This document shows positions 34,859 through 44,152 of a DNA stretch of 57,681 nt, in pieces; the stretch's first letter is position 1; each line of letters opens with the position of its first letter. The stretch comes from Owenweeksia sp. GTDB taxonomy: Bacteria > Bacteroidota > Bacteroidia > Flavobacteriales > Schleiferiaceae. A program made the position numbers and the translations under genes. The stretch is from positions 1 to 57,681 of the forward strand of contig JANQHO010000092.1 of assembly GCA_028277105.1 (NCBI GenBank). Direction: 5' to 3'. The notes below the pieces were generated by a model, which saw only the letters and a program-made list of their open reading frames with translations, was not told the DNA's origin and made no database searches.

Positions 34859-36035
34859 CTTTTATACCGGGCAGCTCTTTTCCTTCCAGGTATTCTAACA
34901 TAGCCCCACCACCGGTAGAAACGTAGCTCACTTCGTTTTCCATTCCAAATTTTTTAATAGCGGCAACAGAGTCTCCTCCCCCTACCAGGCTAAATGCTCC
35001 CTGTTCGGTAGCTCTGGCAATGAGTTTAGCTACTTCCCGTGTTCCTCTTTCAAAGTTTGAAAATTCAAACACGCCCATAGGTCCGTTCCAAAGAATGGTT
35101 TTAGACTCAAGCAAAACCTCTTCTAATTCATTAAGCGTTTGTGGGCCTACATCCAGCCCCATCCAGCCCTCTTCTATATGATCAGCCCGGCTGATTTTCC
35201 GCTCTGCTTCATCACTGAAGGAATCTGCATTCACAGAATCTTGAGGTAAAAAAACTTTAACATTCTCTTTTTCAGCTGTTTCTAATATCTTTTGAGCTGT
35301 TTCGAGATAATCGTCTTCTACCAGGCTACTACCGATATTTCCGCCCTTTGCTTTAATAAAAGTAAAGGCCATACCACCCCCTATAATGAGATTATCCAGC
35401 CTGGGAGTGAGGTTCTCCAATATGCTGATCTTAGATGAAACCTTGGCCCCGCCTACTATGGCAGTCACGGGAGGCTTACCCTGGTGCAGCACTTTGGAAA
35501 CGTTTTCTATTTCGGCAGCCATCACCAGGCCAAATGCTTTTTTGCCTTTAAAAAAATCAGCGATAATTGCCGTGCTGGCGTGTGCCCGGTGAGCAGTACC
35601 AAAGGCGTCATTCACATAAAAATCCCCGTTTTTGGAAAGTTTTTCCGCAAATTCCCTGTTGCCTTTACTTTCTTCCGTGTGAAAGCGCAGGTTTTCCAGC
35701 ATAACGATCTCTCCTGTTTTGGCTGAACGGGTCAGCTCCTCTGTCCCTTTTCCTATGCAGTCTGTAGCAAAAAATACGGTTTGTCCACTCAATTTTTCCA
35801 AAGTGTCAACGATATTTTCCAGGCTCAATTCTTTTTCATATCCGCCTTTGGGCCTGCCTAAGTGTGACATTAAAACCGGAATACCTCTATTTTTAAGAAT
35901 AGCCCTTATCGTGGGAATGGTCGCTCTGATACGGGTGTCGTCCGTTACCTCCAAATTTTTATTAAGAGGTACATTGAAGTCAACTCTTACTAAAACTCTT
36001 TGTCCTTTAAAATCAATATCGTTTACCGTTGTCAT
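34845..36035 (-). CDS. pgk: phosphoglycerate kinase
   Basis: 396 aa. The N-terminal substrate domain starts with DFKGQRVLVRVDFNVPLN and MSHLGRPKGG. The nucleotide domain has TAIVGGAKVSSKI, WNGPMGVFEF and the C-terminal VGGGDSVAAIKKFG, STGGGAMLEYLEG. It makes ATP from 1,3-bisphosphoglycerate. Divergent from the clamp-loader gene at 36093. Confidence 0.98.
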   Translation of the reverse strand: MTTVNDIDFKGQRVLVRVDFNVPLNKNLEVTDDTRIRATIPTIRAILKNRGIPVLMSHLGRPKGGYEKELSLENIVDTLEKLSGQTVFFATDCIGKGTEELTRSAKTGEIVMLENLRFHTEESKGNREFAEKLSKNGDFYVNDAFGTAHRAHASTAIIADFFKGKKAFGLVMAAEIENVSKVLHQGKPPVTAIVGGAKVSSKISILENLTPRLDNLIIGGGMAFTFIKAKGGNIGSSLVEDDYLETAQKILETAEKENVKVFLPQDSVNADSFSDEAERKISRADHIEEGWMGLDVGPQTLNELEEVLLESKTILWNGPMGVFEFSNFERGTREVAKLIARATEQGAFSLVGGGDSVAAIKKFGMENEVSYVSTGGGAMLEYLEGKELPGIKAISQ

Positions 36036-36092
36036 TTCAGTTAATTTTAGGGCTGCAAAAATACAGTCTTCACCGTTAAGAGAATATCAAAA

Positions 36093-37229
36093 ATGAAGTT
36101 TGCCGAGATCGCAGGACACCGGGAATTAAAAAATAAATTACGAAAACTGGTTCATAACGAAAGAGTGGGACATGCATTACTCTTTTACGGGCCGGAAGGC
36201 AACGGAGCTTTACCCCTTTCTATGGCCCTGGCGCAATACCTCTGCTGCGATGATAAAAGCTCTGGTGATAGTTGTGGTAAGTGTATGAACTGCAAGCTAT
36301 TTACTTCTAATAATTATCCTGATATTCATTTTGTTTACCCGGTGGCGAAAACGCAAAAAAGCAAAGATAAACCGCTTAGTACTGATTTCAGGGAGGAATG
36401 GAATACACTTCTGAAAACCGAGAAATATTTTGGCCTTTACCGTTGGCTGGAAACTTTAGGGGTAGAAAACAAGCAGGCCCAGATCAGTGTGTATGAAAGT
36501 GCTGATATTCTTAAAAAGCTAAGCTTGAAATCCTACGGAGGCAAGTACAAATTTGTCATTATCTGGATGCCGGAAAGGATGAATAACAGTGCTTCAAATA
36601 AAATATTAAAGATACTGGAAGAGCCTCCAGCCTTTACTTTTTTCTTTCTGGTAACAGAAGATACCGATGTCTTATTACAAACCATCACCAGCCGCTGCCA
36701 GAAAATACAGGTAAACCGTTATCCCCTGGACATAACTAAAGAGTTTTTAATGGAGGAAGAAGCACTTGATCAAAATACTGCCTCCGTAATCGCTCAAATT
36801 GCAGAAGGCAATTTATCCCTGGCGCGTAAGCTTTGCGAACGATCAGAGTCTTACCGCGATTATGCCGTTCACTTCAGTTCGTGGGTACGGGCCTGCTTTA
36901 AAGCTGATACTCATCTGATCTTAAACTGGGTTGAAGAATGCAGCCGCTATGAAAGGGAAAAGCTTAAAGACTTCATCAGATTTTGTTCTAACACTTTCAG
37001 GCAAGCTTTAAATCTCAATTATTCCGAAAGCGACCATAGTAATGATGTGTTTAACGATATTGGCTTTGAGCTCAGTAAATTTTCTCCTTTCGTCAATTCC
37101 GCCAATGCTTCCAGCATTCTAGAATTGATAGACTCTGCGGAGTACGATGTAAGCCGTAATGCTAACCCAAAGATCGTTTTAACTGACCTAAGCCTGAAAA
37201 TGTCTCGCCAGCTTAGAGTTAAGCCCTGA
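36093..37229 (+). CDS. holB: DNA polymerase III delta-prime subunit (clamp loader)
   Basis: 378 aa. An AAA+ fold with a degenerate P-loop (GPEGNGALPLS) lacking the usual lysine, as in delta-prime proteins. A four-cysteine zinc module is at about 51-68 (CC to CGKCMNC). The SRC-like sensor appears as ITSRCQKI, and LEEPPAFTFFFLVTE is typical. The C-terminal collar domain is divergent. It helps load the sliding clamp but does not hydrolyse ATP itself. Confidence 0.9.
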   Translation: MKFAEIAGHRELKNKLRKLVHNERVGHALLFYGPEGNGALPLSMALAQYLCCDDKSSGDSCGKCMNCKLFTSNNYPDIHFVYPVAKTQKSKDKPLSTDFREEWNTLLKTEKYFGLYRWLETLGVENKQAQISVYESADILKKLSLKSYGGKYKFVIIWMPERMNNSASNKILKILEEPPAFTFFFLVTEDTDVLLQTITSRCQKIQVNRYPLDITKEFLMEEEALDQNTASVIAQIAEGNLSLARKLCERSESYRDYAVHFSSWVRACFKADTHLILNWVEECSRYEREKLKDFIRFCSNTFRQALNLNYSESDHSNDVFNDIGFELSKFSPFVNSANASSILELIDSAEYDVSRNANPKIVLTDLSLKMSRQLRVKP

Positions 37230-37497
37230 CAATCAAATCCTTACACAAAAATCTTGTCAAAAGCTATTTAACGCCATTTTTTGAACTTTTGGATAGGGAA
37301 TACTAGCCAAAGGTCTTATGCCAATCTGGAGCTTCTATTTACTTTTTTAATAAAAAAGGTGGAAATACAGATGCTATACTACTTGACCTTTGTGATTTCA
37401 ATAAGTTTTTCCTAATAATTCTCGCAAGATTTTCTAATTAAAATATGGCCGCTAAAGAAGTCGTTAAATCTTTGCTGTGCCAAGATGAATGGACTTG

Positions 37498-37513
37498 TGT
37501 TTCACGTGGAACT
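37498..37513. promoter_or_regulatory. parS-like ParB-binding site, right of mnmG stop
   Basis: TGTTTCACGTGGAACT matches the ParB/Spo0J site TGTTTCACGTGGAACA in 15 of 16 bases. It abuts the mnmG stop (overlap of 2 bp). A second copy sits just upstream of mnmG. The rest of 37230-37497 shows no other feature. Confidence 0.75.
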
Positions 37514-39383
37514 ACCGTCCCATATAAACCAGCAGAACACTGATATCGGAAGGGCTGACCCCACTGATCCTTCTAGCTTGCTTTATGCTAACGGGTTTAA
37601 TTTTTGTTAGCTTCTCCCTTGCTTCATAACTAAGACTGTTCAACTTAGTATAGTCAAAATCTACTGGGATATTAATGTCTTCTAAACGATTGAGCTTATG
37701 GGCATTTTCACGCTCTTTTTCAATATAGCCACGATATTTAAGTTTGACCTCTATCTGTTCTTTAATATCTTGATTTACTTCATTGTCTATTAAGTAATTG
37801 GCTAATGCATCTATTTCCGTTAAATCATCTATAGATATCTGTGGTCTGGAAAGAAAGCTGTATAATTTCATTTTCTGATCCACTATTGCACTTCCCTTTT
37901 CCTTAAGAATAGGGTTTATAACTGAGGGTTCAACGCTTTCTTTTATTATGAACTTCTCAAGCTTATCTACTTGTGCCATTTTTAAATTATACTCGGCAAA
38001 GCGGTTTTCATCAATCAGGCACAGCTGATGTCCCAAATGTGTTAATCTTTGATCGGCATTATCCTGTCTCAACAGAATTCTGAATTCTGCCCTACTCGTA
38101 AACATACGGTAAGGTTCTTCTGTACCTTTAGTTATCAGATCATCTATCAAAACTCCGATGTAAGCCTGATCGCGATCCAGCACAATACTTTCTTTCTCGT
38201 GAACCTTATTATGTGCATTTATTCCTGCGATCAATCCCTGGCAAGCTGCCTCTTCATAACCTGTAGTTCCGTTGATCTGTCCTGCGAAATACAAGTTCTC
38301 TACTAACTTGGTTTCTAAAGTATAACCCAATTGTGTAGGTTGGAAAAAATCGTACTCAATAGCATAGCCCGGTCTAAACATCCGTACATTTTCAAAACCA
38401 GGAATTGATCTAAGTGCTTTGTATTGTATATCATCAGGTAAACTGGTGCTAAAACCATTTACATAGACTTCTACTGTATCCCAACCTTCGGGTTCAACAA
38501 AAATTTGGTGGCGTTCCTTATCCGCAAAGCGGTCAATCTTATCTTCAATACTTGGGCAATAACGCGGACCGGTGCTTTGTATCTGCCCGTTAAACATTGG
38601 GCTGCGGTCAAAACCCGTTTTTAAAAGTTCGTGTACTTCTGGATTGGTATAGGTGATATAGCAACTTCTCTGTTGCTCTAATGGTTTTGTCTGAGAAGAA
38701 AAACTGAATTTTTGCGGATTATCGTCCCCCTTTTGTTCTTCCATTCTGGAGTAATCCAAAGAACGGCCATCTACGCGGGGAGGGGTACCTGTCTTCATAC
38801 GCCCAGTTTCAAAGCCCGCTTTGATAAGATCTTCTGTAATTCCGGTAGCTGCCCTTTCTCCTGCCCTGCCTCCACCAAATTGTTTATCGCCAATGTGAAT
38901 TAAACCATTTAGAAAAGTTCCGTTGGTTAGAATAACCGACTTCCCTCTGATCTCGGAGCCGATGCCTGTACGAACACCTAGTACTCTTCCGTCCTTAATG
39001 ATGATCTTGCTGACCATATCCTGAAAAAAATCAAGATTGGGGATGCGCTCCAAAGCCAGACGCCATTCTTCTGCAAAACGCATACGGTCGCTTTGAGCAC
39101 GGGGAGACCACATAGCAGGACCCTTGCTTCTGTTGAGCATGCGGAATTGTATCATGGTTTTATCAGTGATTAAACCACTCAGACCGCCCAACGCATCGAT
39201 CTCTCGTACTATCTGTCCTTTAGCAACACCTCCCATAGCAGGATTACACGACATTTGTCCGATGGTCTGTAAATTCATGGTTACTAAAAGGGTTTTACTG
39301 CCCATACGGGCTGCAGCAGCGGCTGCTTCGCAACCCGCATGCCCCCCTCCTACTACTATCACATCATATTCTGCATCAAACAT
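37512..39383 (-). CDS. mnmG: tRNA uridine-5-carboxymethylaminomethyl modification enzyme
   Basis: 623 aa. The N-terminal FAD dinucleotide motif VGGGHAGCEAA is at 11-21, followed by the MnmG signatures CNPAMGGVAKGQIVREIDALGG and GTPPRVDGRSLDYS. The C-terminal helical domain ends with IKPVSIKQARRISGVSPSDISVLLVY. With MnmE it modifies wobble U34 of several tRNAs. In many bacteria the gene lies near the replication origin, which fits the flanking parS-like sites. Confidence 0.98.
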   Translation of the reverse strand: MFDAEYDVIVVGGGHAGCEAAAAAARMGSKTLLVTMNLQTIGQMSCNPAMGGVAKGQIVREIDALGGLSGLITDKTMIQFRMLNRSKGPAMWSPRAQSDRMRFAEEWRLALERIPNLDFFQDMVSKIIIKDGRVLGVRTGIGSEIRGKSVILTNGTFLNGLIHIGDKQFGGGRAGERAATGITEDLIKAGFETGRMKTGTPPRVDGRSLDYSRMEEQKGDDNPQKFSFSSQTKPLEQQRSCYITYTNPEVHELLKTGFDRSPMFNGQIQSTGPRYCPSIEDKIDRFADKERHQIFVEPEGWDTVEVYVNGFSTSLPDDIQYKALRSIPGFENVRMFRPGYAIEYDFFQPTQLGYTLETKLVENLYFAGQINGTTGYEEAACQGLIAGINAHNKVHEKESIVLDRDQAYIGVLIDDLITKGTEEPYRMFTSRAEFRILLRQDNADQRLTHLGHQLCLIDENRFAEYNLKMAQVDKLEKFIIKESVEPSVINPILKEKGSAIVDQKMKLYSFLSRPQISIDDLTEIDALANYLIDNEVNQDIKEQIEVKLKYRGYIEKERENAHKLNRLEDINIPVDFDYTKLNSLSYEAREKLTKIKPVSIKQARRISGVSPSDISVLLVYMGR

Positions 39384-39391
39384 TTTACTAT

Positions 39392-39407
39392 CGTTTCACG
39401 TGGAACT
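39392..39407. promoter_or_regulatory. parS-like ParB-binding site, upstream of mnmG
   Basis: CGTTTCACGTGGAACT matches 14 of 16 bases of the same consensus as the site at 37498 and keeps the full TTTCACGTGGAAC core. It fills most of the 33-bp gap between the ybeY stop and the mnmG start. Confidence 0.7.
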
Positions 39408-39416
39408 TTTCTACAA

Positions 39417-39839
39417 CTAACTGTTTTTCAATTTTTTGGGGCGCAAATTTAAGTAAAAATCCTCTTTTTCCCGCATTTCTGCTCCTTCTCTATCGGTCTT
39501 ATCTTTATAACCTATCAGATGAAGCAAGCCGTGTACTATCACTCTTTGTAATTCCTTTTCATAAGATTCTGCCAATTGCTTCGCATTACTTGTCACAGTG
39601 TCCAAGCTAATGAATATCTCTCCCTTCAAACCCTTTCCTTCTGTATAATCGAAAGTTATTATATCAGTATAATAATCATGCTGAAGGTAGTTCTGGTTAA
39701 TTTTCAAGATTTCTTCATCATTAACAAAATGGTATAAAAGCATATTTATATGGCAGCCTTCACTTTTTGTAACCTCTTTGAGCCACCTAATCAGCAACTC
39801 TTCATCCTGCTCTTTGGGAAGGTTAAGGAAATTGATCAA
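39417..39839 (-). CDS. ybeY: endoribonuclease YbeY (rRNA maturation)
   Basis: 140 aa. The metal-site motif is HGLLHLIGYKDKTD with His103 and His107. The third position, His in E. coli, is Asp113 here. The strand TDIITFDYTEG and GEIFISLD are also typical. It takes part in 16S rRNA 3'-end processing and ribosome quality control. The start overlaps the DUF4175 stop by 4 bp. Confidence 0.94.
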   Translation of the reverse strand: MINFLNLPKEQDEELLIRWLKEVTKSEGCHINMLLYHFVNDEEILKINQNYLQHDYYTDIITFDYTEGKGLKGEIFISLDTVTSNAKQLAESYEKELQRVIVHGLLHLIGYKDKTDREGAEMREKEDFYLNLRPKKLKNS

Positions 39840-42800
39840 GGATTTGTGTTTAGCAGTTGATTGGCTTTTTCTCGATAATAATTACTCAGATTTAACGGGG
39901 TCAAGAGTATTTCCTCGTCCTGGTTTTCTTTCTCTTTTAAATATTCCTCAATGGCCATCTGCTTCATCTTCATTTCTTCCGAGGTTGTGGATTCCCTCTT
40001 CTCTTCCTCGTCTTGCTTCATCTCAGCTCTCTCTGATTCGAGCAGGCGAGTTTCAATATTTTTTAAACGATCTTTAAAGGTGTACTCATACTCCCCGTTC
40101 AATAGTTCCTTTTCCAATTCTTCCATCTGTTTAATAGCTTCCTGTATGTTACCTCTATTGCCGTCCTGACCCATATTCTCGCTCATCTCCTGCAGTTGAT
40201 TGCGCAATTGTTCCTGTTGGCTTAATATACGTATGAGTTCCTCACTGTTGCCTTTACTACCTTTTTTGCCTTTGCCATCCTTTTGTTCTCCCGGTTTTTG
40301 CCCTTTCTTCATCTGGCCCATTTGCTCTCCTAATTGCTGTTGCAGTTTCCTCATATTCGATAAACTGGGTTTCCCCTGACCTGGTTTTTCACATGACTGC
40401 TTACCCGGCTTAGACATGGCCATCATCTGTTGCATTTGCTGAAGGCTTTGATCTAACATCAAGGCCAGGTTATTAGCAGCTGTCATAACATGCTGTTGGT
40501 TAGCGGATGCCTGAGCTGTTCGCCTTTCTTCCAACTCTTGTATACTCTTGTTGAGATTGGAATTAACATCGCTGAGTTCTTTGAATACTACTTCTTTGAT
40601 CTGGCTATTTCGTTCACTTAAAGCCACCAGGCTATCTTCAATGATCTTAGCACCTTCCTTAAGCTTGCGTTGTTCGATCAGAATAGCCCGTAATTGCGGA
40701 TCATTAATATTAACCGTACGGCTGAGATAGGCCAGGTCTTCCACTCCATGTGATAATATTTCCAGATTCTCCAGAATCTGTCGCAAGGCCACCATATCTT
40801 CCTGCATGGATTGGGATTGCATACTCATGAGGCTCTGTTGCAGTTGCTCGCTCATTTCTTGCATTTTGTCCCCCGCTTTTTGTTGATTTTGATTCGCCTT
40901 GCCGGGTTTGCGTTTCTGCATATTCTCCTGCGATTGTTTCATCTCTTCTTTCGTCTCTTCAAAGCTCTTTTCCAGTTCTTGTTCCTCATTCTCCTGTTTA
41001 AAGTTCTCGTTTTCTTTCTCCAGTCGCTCAATTTCTTTCTGAACCTGTTCCAGCTCTTTCTGGAATTCCTTTTGAGTCTCGCTTTCGCTAGATTCTTCCT
41101 TGTTTGCCAAATCTTTTTGTTGTTGGGCCAGGTCTTGTAGTTTTTCAGCTTGTTCTAAAATGTTCTTCTGGAACTTGAGGTCCTCCAGCAACTTTTCATC
41201 CCGTTCAGAATTGCGTTGGTTTTGCTCATTGGCCTGTTGTAACTCTTCCAGCTTTTCCTGCAATTTCTCAGTATCCAGCTTCTCCATCAGCTTTTGGATC
41301 TCCTCCATGAGCCTTTCCAATTCTTCCTCTTTCTTGTCCTTCCGGATCTCGTTCATCTCTTCTTCTTTCTGTTTAAGTTCCTCTTTCTTTTCCGTAACCT
41401 TATCTTCTTTCTTCTGCAGTTTCTCAATCTTATCATCTAATTCCCGCTGGCGCTTTATCAAATCTTTCTCCTTTTGCAGCAACTCCTTTAAGCGTTCCTG
41501 TTCGCGGTAATCCAATTTTTTACTCTGTAACAGTTTGCGTTGTAATGCCTCAATTTCTTTTTGTATCCGATCGTTTAATTCCTGTAACTCCTTCCTATCA
41601 TTTTGTACTGTCTGATATTCTTCATCTATATCTTTTTTGATCTCTTCCTTTCCTTTCAGTTTTAGCTGAAAGCTATTGGACTGTGCTGCTTTAGGGCCAT
41701 TAATACCATCATTATCGTATAGCTTAAGGTAAATGCTCAGCTTACGGCTCTTATCTGTCAACACCGAATCCATTTGCAGAACTTCCGTAAAACTCAGAGT
41801 GGGTTCCCCTTTGTTGATACGCAGCGGTTTCACTTTAGAATTCCCTTGTTCCTCGATGTATAATTGCAAGCGAGAGAAGCCGTAGTCATCTGAAGCAGAG
41901 CCTTTTATAAAAAGTACTCCTTCATATAAGGTGTCCTGGAAATACTCTACTCTTATGTTGGGATACTGATCTTTTAGTATAGTAACAGTATTGGCGAGTT
42001 CCCCCTTTTTAGCGTACTGATCATTAGCAAGGTCTATGCGGTAATCCAAATCATTTTTGAGTTTTTGGCTGAGGGAGAATTGTTTTTCTTTTCTCACAAG
42101 AGCAAGGGAAGTATCATTTGTAGTGAAAAAAGCTCGATCCGTTTCTTTGGCCAACAGGCTCCACTCTACTTCACTCCCTTCTGGTACGCTGAATTTGTTA
42201 TTGGTTTCGGGTATGTAGGATTTCAAACCGGTATAAGCAGGGGGAATTACCTGAATGAGCATACTTTCTATTTTAGGTACAGGAATTACTTTGACGCTGT
42301 AAAATGGGCTTAAAAAACCTGAAGCCTGATAACGAAAAGTAAAGTCCTCTTGCACATTCTCAAAAACATAGCTGAATTTCCCCGCTGAAACGGAAACCAT
42401 ACGCGATTCTCCTCCTGGGTGGGCAATAAGAACACTGGAAGGGATCTTTGCGCCTTGCAATTCCAGGTCGAGCTCCAGATCATCACCCCTTTCAATGGTA
42501 TATTCCTTATCTGCCACAAACTGGAAAGGAGCTTCAGGTAAAAATTCTTGCTGGTATTGTACTATTCGCCTGCCTGACTCCGTAATGGAACTCAGCTCTC
42601 CGGTAAGCCATAGCAGCAAAAAAATTGAAATGGGGACTAAAAGCACCGGCCAATATTTTTTGTTCTCCTGCAGATTAATGGCTTTCTGAAAAGGGACCAG
42701 GCTTAATTTTTGAATTTTTTGATCGATGCTGGCCTGTAGCAGTGTGCTGTTGCTATCTGAAACTTGCTGCAATTGCAGTGTGTTTAATATTTTGTCGTCC

Positions 42801-43108
42801 ACCTCGGGAAAGTGTTTGCCGATCAAACGGGCAGCTTGGGTGTAATCCAGCTTACGCCTGATGCGTAATAAGCCCAAAAGAGGAGCGATCACGTAATAAA
42901 AAGTAATTACTCCTATCCCAACCAGCAATAGCAATAGCAGGAATAAACGCACGGACGAATTAAATCGTCCGAAATATTCTAATCCCGATATCAGTAAAAA
43001 ATAAACAAGGCCTGTGCCCGTAAAATAGATCAGGCCCTTCAACAATTTATTGAAGTAATATTTTCTGGAAAACTCTTCCAGTTTAGTGATCAGTGTATCA
43101 AATCCCAT
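39836..43108 (-). CDS. DUF4175-family large coiled-coil membrane protein
   Basis: 1090 aa. Two or three membrane helices lie at the N-terminus (about 20-42, 52-75, 150-170). A beta-rich extracytoplasmic part (about 180-490) follows, then a very long Glu/Lys/Gln coiled coil (about 490-780). Gln/Met-rich and Gly/Lys-rich segments (about 740-960) and a final helical tail complete it. Matches the DUF4175 layout in Bacteroidota, upstream of ybeY and mnmG. No enzymatic motif; function unknown, perhaps envelope organisation. Confidence 0.85.
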   Translation of the reverse strand: MGFDTLITKLEEFSRKYYFNKLLKGLIYFTGTGLVYFLLISGLEYFGRFNSSVRLFLLLLLLVGIGVITFYYVIAPLLGLLRIRRKLDYTQAARLIGKHFPEVDDKILNTLQLQQVSDSNSTLLQASIDQKIQKLSLVPFQKAINLQENKKYWPVLLVPISIFLLLWLTGELSSITESGRRIVQYQQEFLPEAPFQFVADKEYTIERGDDLELDLELQGAKIPSSVLIAHPGGESRMVSVSAGKFSYVFENVQEDFTFRYQASGFLSPFYSVKVIPVPKIESMLIQVIPPAYTGLKSYIPETNNKFSVPEGSEVEWSLLAKETDRAFFTTNDTSLALVRKEKQFSLSQKLKNDLDYRIDLANDQYAKKGELANTVTILKDQYPNIRVEYFQDTLYEGVLFIKGSASDDYGFSRLQLYIEEQGNSKVKPLRINKGEPTLSFTEVLQMDSVLTDKSRKLSIYLKLYDNDGINGPKAAQSNSFQLKLKGKEEIKKDIDEEYQTVQNDRKELQELNDRIQKEIEALQRKLLQSKKLDYREQERLKELLQKEKDLIKRQRELDDKIEKLQKKEDKVTEKKEELKQKEEEMNEIRKDKKEEELERLMEEIQKLMEKLDTEKLQEKLEELQQANEQNQRNSERDEKLLEDLKFQKNILEQAEKLQDLAQQQKDLANKEESSESETQKEFQKELEQVQKEIERLEKENENFKQENEEQELEKSFEETKEEMKQSQENMQKRKPGKANQNQQKAGDKMQEMSEQLQQSLMSMQSQSMQEDMVALRQILENLEILSHGVEDLAYLSRTVNINDPQLRAILIEQRKLKEGAKIIEDSLVALSERNSQIKEVVFKELSDVNSNLNKSIQELEERRTAQASANQQHVMTAANNLALMLDQSLQQMQQMMAMSKPGKQSCEKPGQGKPSLSNMRKLQQQLGEQMGQMKKGQKPGEQKDGKGKKGSKGNSEELIRILSQQEQLRNQLQEMSENMGQDGNRGNIQEAIKQMEELEKELLNGEYEYTFKDRLKNIETRLLESERAEMKQDEEEKRESTTSEEMKMKQMAIEEYLKEKENQDEEILLTPLNLSNYYREKANQLLNTNP

Positions 43109-43351
43109 AACTTAATTCTAACGTGGTCCCGTAGCAGAGATTGTGAAATAGGTCATGCTAAGATAAGCATCTTGAGAGGTCAATAATCAGGCCAGTCGTT
43201 AGCAGATAGATACAATTTATTAGTCGGAAAATATGGTCGGTTTTTGTGCCTCTCTGGTCTTCGACTATTCCTCTCTTGAGCTCAGGTTCCCCTCCTCTGT
43301 AAATAACAATAGACTATTTTGATTTATACTTGTGATTCCAATTAGAGCAGT

Positions 43352-44065
43352 ATGAGTAAGTTTTCCTTTTTAATAGTTGGAGCGGGAAGAGGTGGTACGA
43401 GCTTACTGGCGGCTATATTGGATACCCATTCCCTCCTCGAAGTCGGTTTTGAAAAATATTCTGTGCAATACCTGATGAACCCGCAAAAATGCTGGTTAAA
43501 AAATGAACTGTTATGCCGTACCAGCCGTTTTTTGAAAGCTTGTGAAAAAGAGGCCCGGTCTTCCCGGAATCCTGTTTGGGGTAATAAAATTACATCGGAG
43601 CAAATAGCTGGCTTACACGATGTGGCTGAGGGTAAAGGAGAGGAGGACGTATGGCGTTACTTCTTTGAACGCATGCTTAAAAATCAGAAAGTCATCTTTA
43701 TTTTGAGGGATGGCAGAAGCTGCATTCCCTCTAAAATGAAGCGGGCAGGTTTATCACTCGATGACGCCCTTGAAAGATGGAAATACTCCGTGCGCATGAG
43801 TCAATACCTGGAAAGAAGCCATCCCAATAGTTACATCTTGAAATATGAGGAACTACTTTTAAATCCCGATCAAAAGCTACAGTCTGTTTGTTCTTTTCTG
43901 GGAATCCATTTTGAGGCTGGCATGGTAGAGGGAACGGAAAACCCAAAAATGCTGGAAGAATACCGCCAAAAAGGCCTGGATAAAAATAAAGCACTTAGCC
44001 CTGTAAAAAAACTTGAGTGGCACCATCTCATACAAAAGGAGTTAAGTGAACTCAATTATATATAG
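43352..44065 (+). CDS. sulfotransferase-family protein
   Basis: 237 aa. The PAPS-binding loop is GAGRGGTSLLAAILDTH (about 10-26), and the 3'-phosphate site is in VIFILRDGRSCIPSKMKRAG (about 113-133). A C-terminal YILKYEELLLNPDQKLQSVCSFLGI is the usual family end. It would transfer a sulfonate group to a carbohydrate or other metabolite; acceptor unknown. Isolated gene; 43109-43351 upstream shows no other feature. Confidence 0.87.
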   Translation: MSKFSFLIVGAGRGGTSLLAAILDTHSLLEVGFEKYSVQYLMNPQKCWLKNELLCRTSRFLKACEKEARSSRNPVWGNKITSEQIAGLHDVAEGKGEEDVWRYFFERMLKNQKVIFILRDGRSCIPSKMKRAGLSLDDALERWKYSVRMSQYLERSHPNSYILKYEELLLNPDQKLQSVCSFLGIHFEAGMVEGTENPKMLEEYRQKGLDKNKALSPVKKLEWHHLIQKELSELNYI

Positions 44066-44126
44066 TATATCTTCTTGGCTTCATTTAAATTAGGTTTAGC
44101 GAGGCCATAAAGCCCTTCAAGATAAT

Positions 44127-44134
44127 TACCTTTG
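44127..44134 (+). promoter_or_regulatory. TAnnTTTG -7 box before gltX
   Basis: TACCTTTG, a perfect match to the Bacteroidota -7 consensus, 18 bp before the gltX start. No clear -33 TTTG at the right distance. Confidence 0.45.
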
Positions 44135-44152
44135 CCCACCCAAAATAAAAGC

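Noticed and set aside
37230..37497. Possible origin of replication next to mnmG
   Set aside because: No clustered DnaA boxes or clear DNA-unwinding element were recognised; only the parS-like sites support origin proximity.
40811..41510. Plus-strand frames rich in Phe/Leu/Ser opposite the DUF4175 coiled coil
   Set aside because: They are the antisense of Glu/Lys/Gln codons of a clear coiled-coil gene.
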